A stretch of 64,000 nucleotides of DNA from Janthinobacterium silvisoli (GTDB taxonomy: Bacteria > Pseudomonadota > Gammaproteobacteria > Burkholderiales > Burkholderiaceae_D), in the NCBI RefSeq assembly GCF_014200725.1, contig NZ_JACHCL010000006.1, positions 124,001-188,000 of the forward strand, in the 5' to 3' direction. Below the pieces are notes generated by a model. It did not search any database. It saw only the letters and a list, made by a program, of their open reading frames with translations, and had not been told where the DNA came from. This document shows, in pieces, positions 7,284-14,360 of the stretch. Position 1 is the first letter of the stretch. The number at the start of each line of letters is the position of its first letter. The translations under genes and the position numbers were made by a program.

Positions 7284-8924
7284 CTAGGCTGCGCCGCTGC
7301 GCCGCCGTTCGCGTAACAAGAATCTACCCGGGTCTAACGCTTCAGCCAGTTGGACTTCGACCGGCAGCGGTTCACCTTCCAGCTGGCAGGCCAGTAATTC
7401 GGCCGCCAGCGGCGCCCAGATCAAACCGCGCGAGGCATAGCCCAGCAAACCGAACAGGCCCGGCCAGCGCGGCACGTCGCGCAGGCGTTCACAGCGGCCC
7501 GGCACGGAAGGATTAGGCAAGGCACCCGCCAGCGGCAAGCGGTCCGGCGCCACGCAGCGAAAACCGGTGCGCCCGGCCAGCGGGGCATCGAACGATGGCA
7601 CGCCCAGGATATCGGCGACCTTGCCGATATTTTCCTGCTGGCTGGTGGCGCGCAAGGAAGCGTCACCGTCCGCATCGTAGGTGGCGCCCACGCAGACGAT
7701 GCCTTGGTGGGCCGGCGTCATATAGGCTTCACGGCACAGCACAAACGGCAGCTCGGGCAAGCTGCCTTGCGCCAGATGCGTGACTTGTCCACGCACCGCA
7801 TCGAGCGGCAGGCTGGCCGCCTGTGCCAAATGTATGGCGCCATTGCCGGCCGCCAGAATTACGGTGGGCGCCTGGGCGATCAAGCTGCCATCGCCATCGC
7901 GCACCAGCCATTCATCCTGTTCTCTTTGCAGAGTGACGGCGCTGCGTGAAAAACGCCGCGTCAGCAAGCTACCACAGGCGTCCAGCATGGCTGCGCATAC
8001 GCTGGACGGGCGCGCCCAGCCGCCTTGGGCAAACCACCAGGCGCCGTGTGGCGCCGGTGAGCCTAGCATGGTGGACGCTTCAGGTGCTTCCAGCCAGCGG
8101 GCAAATTCGGGGGGTGGCAAGGCGGTGGCGGCGATCTGCCGCTGTACCTGCGCGTGCTGCGCGTCGCGCGCCAATTGCAGCACGCCGCATTGCTCACCTT
8201 CGTATCCCGTGCCCACGCCTCCCAGGGTTTGCCAGTGGCGCAGCGCATACAGGTAGGCGGCGCGCACCAGGCGCGTGGCCACGTTATCGTCTTTCGACAG
8301 TTGCGGCATGAAGATGCCGGCCAGGTTGCCCGACGCCTCGCTGGCCGGCTGGCCATGGCGTTCAATCAAGGTCAGTCGCCAGCCGCGCGCCGCCAGCCGC
8401 TCGCAGGCGGCGGCGCCGGCCAGACCCGCGCCAATCACGATGGCGCGCCGCTCCGGTTTGACAGCAAGCGCCGGCCCTGCCCCACGACGTTGAAACACGG
8501 CGCGCAAACGGCTGTCGTCAAACACAAAACCGGCCTTTTGCAAGGCCGCGCGCTGCCCATCGCCCAGCTGCGCGGCGTACAAATGGGCGCCATCGGCCAT
8601 CAACCGCGCCAGCACCGTCAAGGATGACGGCACAGCCGCCAGCCAGATTTCATCGATGCGCGCAGACAGTTGCGCCAGGCCGGCATCCACGTCGCCGATC
8701 AGCAAGTCGAGCGTGACCAGGCCATCGGGCGACAGCATGCGGTGCAGGCCTGGCACAAAGGGCGGCCACTGCTTGCGCCACGGTTCCGGCAACTGGCCGG
8801 CATCGACGGGACGGGGCGCCAGCGCAATGAAATGCAGCCGCTGCCCGCCATGGCGGATGCAAACGGCGCCAAACCGCGCGCTGTCGAAATCCGTATCGAG
8901 CGCGACGATGGTGTCGAACGACAT
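7284..8924 (-). CDS. mnmC: tRNA 5-methylaminomethyl-2-thiouridine modification protein MnmC, shortened methyltransferase half
   Basis: 546 residues. From about residue 158 on it is the FAD-dependent oxidoreductase half of MnmC: dinucleotide motif RAIVIGAGLAGAAACERLAARGW, ERHGQPASEASGN, IFMPQLSKDDN, and a C-terminal GLLGYASRGLIWAPLAAELLA. This half removes the carboxymethyl group from cmnm5s2U34 of tRNA. The first ~155 residues align loosely with the methyltransferase half, but the usual E-x-GFG-x-GLNFL SAM motif and the DGFAP motif (here AAVPSS) are absent. The last methylation step may therefore be lost or done elsewhere. Its ATG overlaps the tag stop (TGATG), so translation is coupled. Confidence 0.85.
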   Translation of the reverse strand: MSFDTIVALDTDFDSARFGAVCIRHGGQRLHFIALAPRPVDAGQLPEPWRKQWPPFVPGLHRMLSPDGLVTLDLLIGDVDAGLAQLSARIDEIWLAAVPSSLTVLARLMADGAHLYAAQLGDGQRAALQKAGFVFDDSRLRAVFQRRGAGPALAVKPERRAIVIGAGLAGAAACERLAARGWRLTLIERHGQPASEASGNLAGIFMPQLSKDDNVATRLVRAAYLYALRHWQTLGGVGTGYEGEQCGVLQLARDAQHAQVQRQIAATALPPPEFARWLEAPEASTMLGSPAPHGAWWFAQGGWARPSSVCAAMLDACGSLLTRRFSRSAVTLQREQDEWLVRDGDGSLIAQAPTVILAAGNGAIHLAQAASLPLDAVRGQVTHLAQGSLPELPFVLCREAYMTPAHQGIVCVGATYDADGDASLRATSQQENIGKVADILGVPSFDAPLAGRTGFRCVAPDRLPLAGALPNPSVPGRCERLRDVPRWPGLFGLLGYASRGLIWAPLAAELLACQLEGEPLPVEVQLAEALDPGRFLLRERRRSGAA

Positions 8925-9487
8925 CAGGCAGCCGTGCGGCAAAAACAGCTAGGCGCGTGGTCATTGACCATGCCGATGCCCTGCATATAGGCGTAGATGA
9001 TGGTCGAGCCGACGAACTTGAAGCCGCGTTTGGCCAAGTCTTTCGAGAGGCGGTCCGACAAGGCCGTCTTGGCGGGAAACTCACCGGGCTGCCAGGCATT
9101 GACGATGGGCTGGCCATCGACGTAGCTCCACAAGAAGCTGTCGAGCGTCAGTCCTTCCGCGCGCAGGCGCAGGTACGCTTGCGCATTCGTGATGGCGGCC
9201 GCAACTTTGAGGCGGTTGCGCACGATGCCCGGGTCGGCCAGCAATTGCGCCACCTTGTCCGGGCCATAGGCGGCGATCTTTTCCGCATCCCAGCCATCAA
9301 AGGCGGTACGGTAGGTTTCGCGTTTATTGAGGATGGTTTCCCAGCTCAGGCCCGCCTGCGCGCCTTCCAGGTTCAGCATCTCGAACAGCCGCCGCTCATC
9401 GTGGCAGGGCACGCCCCATTCTGTGTCGTGGTACTCGACATAGCGTGGATTGGCCGGATTGGCCCAGGAGCAGCGGGTGATGGTCAT
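8924..9487 (-). CDS. tag: DNA-3-methyladenine glycosylase I
   Basis: 187 residues, close to the usual length. Tag features: N-terminal RCSWANPANPRYVEYHDTEWGVP, the ETILNKRETYRTAFDGWD block, and C-terminal zinc ligands in GMVNDHAPSCFCR with the early Cys and His. It excises 3-methyladenine from alkylated DNA in base excision repair. It is followed directly by mnmC with overlapping stop and start codons. Confidence 0.93.
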   Translation of the reverse strand: MTITRCSWANPANPRYVEYHDTEWGVPCHDERRLFEMLNLEGAQAGLSWETILNKRETYRTAFDGWDAEKIAAYGPDKVAQLLADPGIVRNRLKVAAAITNAQAYLRLRAEGLTLDSFLWSYVDGQPIVNAWQPGEFPAKTALSDRLSKDLAKRGFKFVGSTIIYAYMQGIGMVNDHAPSCFCRTAA

Positions 9488-9524
9488 GGTATTTTTTCCT
9501 GATTAGGCAGGCCGTCAGTATAGA

Positions 9525-11009
9525 TTATCGGCCGCGCAGTATGCGCCCCAGCTCGCGCAAGCCATGTTCGATCTCGGCCGGTGGAATGGCCGCAAATCCC
9601 AGCAGCAGTCCGGGCGGCGTGGCGCATGCAGGGCCGGCAGCAGGATCGGCGTAGTGGCCCAGCGGACGCAGTTCGACGCCGCGTTCCAGGCCCGCGCGCG
9701 CGACGGCTTCTTCCTCGTGGTGCGCATGGCGAAAGTAGGCGCACAGTTCCAGGCCGCTGTCGGCCGGGCCGCACGCCAGCTGGTCGCCTAGTTCGCGGGC
9801 GATGCCGCGCAACAGCAGGTCGCGCCGCTCGGCATTGCTGTCGCGCGTGCGCCGGATATGGCGGCCGAAATGGCCTTCGGCGATAAAGTCCGCCAGCGCC
9901 ATCTGCGGCACGATGGCTGTGTGGCGGTCAGCCACGGCCTTGGCCTGCACCAGCGCCTCGGCCAGCGCGGGCGGCGCCACCATGTAGCCGAGACGCAAGC
10001 CAGGAAACAGCACTTTCGACAAGGTGCCCACGTACACCACGCAGCCAGCCCGGTCCAGGCTTTGCAATGACGCCAGCGGCGCACCCGTGTAGCGGTATTC
10101 GCTGTCGTAATCGTCTTCCACCACCCACGCTTTCTGCTGCGCGGCCCAGGCCAGCAAAGCCAGGCGGCGCGGTAAACTCATGCTCACGCCCAGCGGCAGC
10201 TGGTGCGACGGCGTCACATATAGCAGTTTGGCTTGCGGACAATGCATCGCGCCATAGGCCACGTCCAGTCCCTGTGCATCGACGGGTACGGGAAACACCT
10301 GCGCACCAGACGCCCGCAGCGGCCCGCTGGCGCCACGATAGCCGGGCGACTCCATCCAGGCGCTATCGCCAGGCGCCAATAAAATCGTCGACAGCAAAAA
10401 CAGCGCCTGCTGCGAGCCCGAAGTGATGACGATCTGCTGCGGCGTGCACTGGACGCCGCGCGACGCTTGCAGGTACACGCACAGCAGCTCGCGCAGCGGC
10501 AGATAGCCGGCCGGATCGCTGTAGCCAAAATGATGATCGGGATGGCGCCAGCGGCGCGCTTCCAGCCGGTTCCACACATCGAATGGAAAATGGTCGATGC
10601 GCGGCATGCCGACGCGGAAAGCCCGCAATGGCCCCCGGTGAAACGCCACCTGGTCCATGGCCCTCACCACGCGCTGCCCCCGTTCGGACAGGGGCCGCAG
10701 CAAGTCCGGCGCCGCCGCTGCGGGTGCAATGGATACGCGTACATCGCGGCTGACAAAAGTGCCCCTGCCTACCGCGCCATCGAGATAGCCTTCAGCCGTC
10801 AACAGCGCATAGGCGTTGAGCACGGTCTGGCGCGATACCGCCAGCAACTGGCAAAAGTCGCGCGTGGGCGGCAGCTGCATGCCGGGACCGATGCTGCCAT
10901 CGAGAATGGCGGCCTTGAGGCCCGCATACAGCTGGCGGAATAGCGGCTCAGGTAGTGCGCGGTCCAGCGGCAGCGCGGCGATCATGGTGTGTAAATGGGA
11001 GGCTTGCAT
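9525..11009 (-). CDS. MocR/PdxR-family transcriptional regulator (GntR HTH fused to aminotransferase-like domain)
   Basis: 494 residues. A GntR winged helix lies at about residues 20-90 (LFRQLYAGLKAAILDGSIGPGMQLPPTRDFCQLLAVSRQTVLNAY...GRGTFV), then a fold type I aminotransferase-like domain with the PLP-lysine region VVYVGTLSKVLFPGLRLGYMV. MocR proteins bind PLP or a PLP adduct as effector. It is divergent from osmC-paiB across a 107-bp gap with a near-palindrome, so it probably controls those genes and itself (inference). The start codon has only a weak ribosome site; an ATG eight codons in is an alternative. Confidence 0.88.
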   Translation of the reverse strand: MQASHLHTMIAALPLDRALPEPLFRQLYAGLKAAILDGSIGPGMQLPPTRDFCQLLAVSRQTVLNAYALLTAEGYLDGAVGRGTFVSRDVRVSIAPAAAAPDLLRPLSERGQRVVRAMDQVAFHRGPLRAFRVGMPRIDHFPFDVWNRLEARRWRHPDHHFGYSDPAGYLPLRELLCVYLQASRGVQCTPQQIVITSGSQQALFLLSTILLAPGDSAWMESPGYRGASGPLRASGAQVFPVPVDAQGLDVAYGAMHCPQAKLLYVTPSHQLPLGVSMSLPRRLALLAWAAQQKAWVVEDDYDSEYRYTGAPLASLQSLDRAGCVVYVGTLSKVLFPGLRLGYMVAPPALAEALVQAKAVADRHTAIVPQMALADFIAEGHFGRHIRRTRDSNAERRDLLLRGIARELGDQLACGPADSGLELCAYFRHAHHEEEAVARAGLERGVELRPLGHYADPAAGPACATPPGLLLGFAAIPPAEIEHGLRELGRILRGR

Positions 11010-11048
11010 CAGCGCGATATCAAATTGGTAGCTTCAAGATAGCATTTA

Positions 11049-11069
11049 TTGGTTATTTTAAATAGCCAA
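11049..11069. promoter_or_regulatory. Near-palindrome between MocR gene and osmC: candidate operator
   Basis: A 21-bp AT-rich inverted repeat (arms TTGGTTATTT and AAATAGCCAA, 18 of 21 positions symmetric) lies 40 bp upstream of the mocR-type gene and 47 bp upstream of osmC. The position suits control of both divergent promoters. Binding by the adjacent MocR protein is inferred. Confidence 0.45.
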
Positions 11070-11116
11070 AACTGGGGCTAAGATATGTCCTCTCTCCTTA
11101 CACCGTGGAGTTATCC

Positions 11117-11578
11117 ATGCAAGAGTTTTTCGCCACCGTCAGTTGGCAGCGTGCCGGCCAGGATTTCGCCAGCCAGCGCTACAGCCGTGGCCATGAATGG
11201 CAATTCGATGGCGGCCTGCGCGTGCCCGCCTCCTCGTCGCCCCTGTCCGTGCCGCTGCCGATGTCGGTGGCCGCCAACGTCGATCCGGAAGAAGCGCTGG
11301 TGGCGGCAGCCTCGAGCTGCCACATGCTGTTCTTCTTGTCGCTGGCTGCCCAGCGCGGCTACACCATCGACGATTACCGCGACGACGCGGTGGGTGAAAT
11401 GGGTAAACAAGCTGATGGCCGCACCGGTTTTACGCGCATCGTGCTGCGTCCCCGCATCATCTTTGCCGGTACGCCGCCCACGGCCGAGGCATTGGCGGCG
11501 CTGCACCACGACGCGCACACGCGCTGCTACATCGCCAATTCCCTGAAGGCCGAGATCGTCGTCGAGGAGCCCAACTGA
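11117..11578 (+). CDS. OsmC family protein
   Basis: 153 residues with the OsmC/Ohr layout: an N-terminal beta strand hairpin, DPEEALVAAASSCHMLFFLSLAAQRGY with the first redox cysteine, and the second cysteine in AHTRCYIANSLKAEIVVEE. Members reduce organic hydroperoxides through these two cysteines. The ATG at 11117 has GGAG six bases before it; the GTG at 11105 overlaps that site and is rejected. The paiB-like gene starts on the base after this stop codon, so they are cotranslated. Confidence 0.88.
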   Translation: MQEFFATVSWQRAGQDFASQRYSRGHEWQFDGGLRVPASSSPLSVPLPMSVAANVDPEEALVAAASSCHMLFFLSLAAQRGYTIDDYRDDAVGEMGKQADGRTGFTRIVLRPRIIFAGTPPTAEALAALHHDAHTRCYIANSLKAEIVVEEPN

Positions 11579-12232
11579 ATGTACACGCCCGCCAGTTTTC
11601 GCGAAGAGCGCCTGGACGTGCTGCATGGGCTGGTCACTGCGCACCCACTGGGCGCGCTGGTGCACCAGGATGCAGATGGCTTGACGGCCGACCACCTGCC
11701 GTTCGAGATCGCCGCCCCCACGCCCGAGGCGCCGTTCGGCACCTTGCGCGCCCATGTGGCGCGCGCCAATCCGCTATGGCATGCAGCCGCGGCAGACCCT
11801 GCGCAGGAAGTGCTGGTGGTTTTCCAGGGTCCGCACAGCTACATCACACCGGCCTGGTATGCAGAAAAACAAGCGAGCGGCAAGGTCGTCCCTACCTATA
11901 ATTATGCGGTAGTGCATGGACACGGCCCGCTGCGGACCATCGACGATCCTGTCTGGCTGCTGGCCCTGGTCAAACGCCTGACAACCCGGCATGAAGCGCA
12001 GCAGGCCACGCCATGGGCCGTGGCCGATGCGCCAGCCGGCTATATCGACAAGCTGTTAGCAGCCATCGTCGGCATCGAGATTCCCCTCACGCGCCTGACG
12101 GGAAAATGGAAGCTGGGACAAAACCGCACGGCAGAAGACCAGTCGCGCATGGCGGCCGGATTAACCGCCAGCCACATGCCGGATGCTGCGCAGGCATTGG
12201 GAGCGCTGATGACAAGCCAGGTGAATATCTAA
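11579..12232 (+). CDS. PaiB-like FMN-binding negative transcriptional regulator family protein
   Basis: 217 residues. PaiB-family signature blocks: MYTPASFREE start, DGLTADHLPFEI, LRAHVARANPLW, GPHSYITPAWYAEK, VPTYNYAVVHGHGPL, and GIEIPLTRLTGKWKLGQNR near the end. The fold is a split-barrel flavin-binding domain. Bacillus PaiB acts in repression of sporulation and protease genes, but most proteobacterial members are untested, so the true role is open. The ATG follows the osmC stop without a gap. Confidence 0.85.
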   Translation: MYTPASFREERLDVLHGLVTAHPLGALVHQDADGLTADHLPFEIAAPTPEAPFGTLRAHVARANPLWHAAAADPAQEVLVVFQGPHSYITPAWYAEKQASGKVVPTYNYAVVHGHGPLRTIDDPVWLLALVKRLTTRHEAQQATPWAVADAPAGYIDKLLAAIVGIEIPLTRLTGKWKLGQNRTAEDQSRMAAGLTASHMPDAAQALGALMTSQVNI

Positions 12233-12255
12233 AAAAAAAGGCCGCTTGCGCGGCC
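12231..12255 (-). terminator. Terminator of the HxlR-type gene, overlapping the paiB stop
   Basis: On the minus strand GGCCGC-GCAA-GCGGCC is followed by nine T. It lies about 50 bp after the HxlR stop and its T-run covers the paiB stop codon, so it probably serves the minus-strand gene. Confidence 0.75.
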
Positions 12256-12305
12256 CCAAGGAGGTTCACAGGAGACACCATGACGCCGCGAGGCGACACT
12301 CTTGC

Positions 12306-12863
12306 TTAAGCCAGATGCCCTTCCGCCACCCAGCCGCGGTTGGCGGCAGGCGCTTTCGGCTTGGGCACGAAACCGCTGCCCTTTTCCGCTTCCAGGATGA
12401 TGTTGCGCATGCTGTCGCTGGCGGCAGGTCCCGGCGCAAATGCATAATACTCGTCGTTGATGGGCAAGCCGGTGGTAGCGTCGACCAGCACCGGATCGGC
12501 GGCTAGGCCTGTGTCGCGGCTGGCGATCACCAGGCTGGGGCCCTCGGGGGCGAAGTTTTCATTGCCCCAGGCGATAAAGGCCAGCAGCACCGGCTTGAAG
12601 GCACGGCCGGACTTGGTCAAGACATAATCGTAGCGTGGCGGCTTGGCGCAATACAGGCGACGCGTCATCAAGCCGCCCTCCACCAGGTCGGCCAGGCGCC
12701 GCGTCAAGATGGTGGGCGCAATCTTCAGGCTTTTTTCGAACTCGTCGAAGCGCGTCTTGCCATAAAATGCTTCGCGCAGAATGAGGATGCTCCACCACTC
12801 GCCTACCTTGCCCAGACTGCGTGCGATCGGGCAAGGCAAGTTGTTAAAGTTGGTATGTTTCAT
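12306..12863 (-). CDS. HxlR-family winged-helix transcriptional regulator
   Basis: 185 residues. The HxlR signature is clear: CPIARSLGKVGEWWSILILREAFYGKTRFDEFEKSLKIAPTILTRRLADLVEGGLMTRRLY, followed by a C-terminal extension of about 90 residues. C11 may act as a redox or electrophile sensor, as in other HxlR proteins (family knowledge). The ATG at 12861-12863 is chosen because GAGGAG stands six bases before it. No adjacent target is obvious; the gene upstream on the other strand encodes a small secreted protein. Confidence 0.88.
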   Translation of the reverse strand: MKHTNFNNLPCPIARSLGKVGEWWSILILREAFYGKTRFDEFEKSLKIAPTILTRRLADLVEGGLMTRRLYCAKPPRYDYVLTKSGRAFKPVLLAFIAWGNENFAPEGPSLVIASRDTGLAADPVLVDATTGLPINDEYYAFAPGPAASDSMRNIILEAEKGSGFVPKPKAPAANRGWVAEGHLA

Positions 12864-13131
12864 GATCATCTCCTCGCGTAAATTCCAACACAACAATCGA
12901 AAAAAGTTTTTTACCGGCAACATCAAACTTCAGTTACTATCAAATAAAGAGTCATCGCTGCGCCATGGCGACTGCTTGAAAATACACACAAAATCACACT
13001 TTTCTGGTTTCCGTACAATGACGGCTGTTACAGATACTTCTCTCTTACAGACCCCAATCCCGCTACGAAAGACGGTGCCAGCGAAGCTGCATTACGCTGC
13101 CCACGCCCGTTTTTCACACGATGTGTACACA

Positions 13132-13365
13132 ATGAATGCTTTAAAGTTTGCTTTTCTACCTGCCCTGCTCGCTCTCTCCGTCTGCCAGACCACCAACGCC
13201 GGTACCGCCACCGCCTCGTTCCAGACCAGCCTGGTGATCCAGGAATCCTGCACCATCGTCTCGCAGCGCAATAGTCACCAGGTACAATGCCGCCACAACA
13301 CGCCTTATCTGATCCATCAGCAAGCTATGCCTTCCGGCAATGGCCTGACTGTGATTACCTTTTAA
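13132..13365 (+). CDS. Small secreted protein resembling the N-terminal part of a spore coat U (SCPU) subunit
   Basis: 77 residues: a signal peptide (MNALKFAFLPALLALSVCQTTNA, cleavage after TNA), then ATASFQTSLVIQESCTIVS, which matches the start of SCPU pilins in the neighbouring operon (FNVTATVINNCTI; ANFDVTLTIVANCII), then a short tail with one more Cys. It is about half the length of a normal subunit. It converges with the tip-subunit gene, and the two stop codons overlap within TTTAAA. The ribosome site is weak. It may be a remnant or a small accessory subunit. Confidence 0.55.
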   Translation: MNALKFAFLPALLALSVCQTTNAGTATASFQTSLVIQESCTIVSQRNSHQVQCRHNTPYLIHQQAMPSGNGLTVITF

Positions 13366-14360
13366 AAATAAATCGTCGCCATCACGGTATCCTTGTAATC
13401 ACCCGGGCTGGGCGAAGCCTGCGCCGGCACCAGGCCATACACGGTCAGCGGCACGGTGGCGCCCGTGCCCGTGCCCGTGACCATGCTGGTACCGGCCGTG
13501 CCATCGCCCCATAAAGTGGCGCCATCGAGCGTCGCCGCCAGGCGATAGCCGATCGTTTCCCCGGTGGCCGTATTGCGCATTTGCCGGTTGGCCACGTTGC
13601 CCGTCACGCTGCCACCGTTCAAGGCAATCTGGTAGGAGCTGGCATTGGCGCAGCGCACCGATAAACTGCTCGTGCTACGCACATTGCTGCTTAACACGGA
13701 GGTACTGACGAATGCCATCGGGCTGGCAAGGATGGTGCAATTGTTGATCACCGTCGCAGTGACGTTAAAACTGGCGCTGCCAGTGCTCACGGGACAACCG
13801 ATAATACTCAGCAGCCCGCAGGCGGCGGCGGAATAGGTAGCGACCAGGGTCGACGTATAGACGGTGTTGTTATTGTTCCCCACCACGGGCACGGATGGCA
13901 GGGTAGTTCCGGCCGGAATCTTCGCGTACACGGTAAACGGCGTGCTGAAGGTACCGATACCCAGCAAGCTCGAAAAGGTCGGGCTGATCGTCGACGGTGC
14001 GCCCGGCACGCTGGCGCCGCCCCAGATCTTGGGGGTCGCATAACTACCGTCCACATACAGGTTGTATTCGATACGGTTGCTGCCATTGCCCAGATTGCGC
14101 GGCAGGGCCGAGGTCGAATTCGTGCCCAGGCCCAGGGAAACGACCGTCGTCACCGTTGGAATAAGCAATGGTCCCAGATCGAGCAAAAAAAACTGGCAGG
14201 TCAGGGTACCTGTCCCCGTGGTCGTATAGTCTGTGGTGGAAATCGGACTGATATTGCCGAAATCGATATTGTTGATGCTGACCGAACAGTTCCATGCGGA
14301 CGCCGTAGCGCTCCAGCTGCAGCCGATTATCGTCAGCAACACCATCAGCAGGCGGCGCAT
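13362..14360 (-). CDS. CsuE-like tip subunit (two SCPU domains) of archaic chaperone-usher pilus
   Basis: 332 residues: signal peptide (MRRLLMVLLTIIGCSWSATASA), a first SCPU domain at about 22-190 (WNCSVSINNIDFGNISP...), and a second at about 195-332 (SASFNVTATVINNCTILASPMAF...), ending in the typical donor-accepting strand TVMATIYF. Two-domain subunits of this kind sit at the tip of Csu pili and bind hydrophobic surfaces. The start was placed at MRRLL because its ATG overlaps the usher stop as TGATG; the longer reading frame has no signal peptide. Confidence 0.88.
   Translation of the reverse strand: MRRLLMVLLTIIGCSWSATASAWNCSVSINNIDFGNISPISTTDYTTTGTGTLTCQFFLLDLGPLLIPTVTTVVSLGLGTNSTSALPRNLGNGSNRIEYNLYVDGSYATPKIWGGASVPGAPSTISPTFSSLLGIGTFSTPFTVYAKIPAGTTLPSVPVVGNNNNTVYTSTLVATYSAAACGLLSIIGCPVSTGSASFNVTATVINNCTILASPMAFVSTSVLSSNVRSTSSLSVRCANASSYQIALNGGSVTGNVANRQMRNTATGETIGYRLAATLDGATLWGDGTAGTSMVTGTGTGATVPLTVYGLVPAQASPSPGDYKDTVMATIYF

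Noticed and set aside
12280..12309. Nine-codon frame MTPRGDTLA with a strong AGGAG site
   Set aside because: Overlaps the end of the HxlR gene and is too short; may be a decayed gene start but nothing supports expression.
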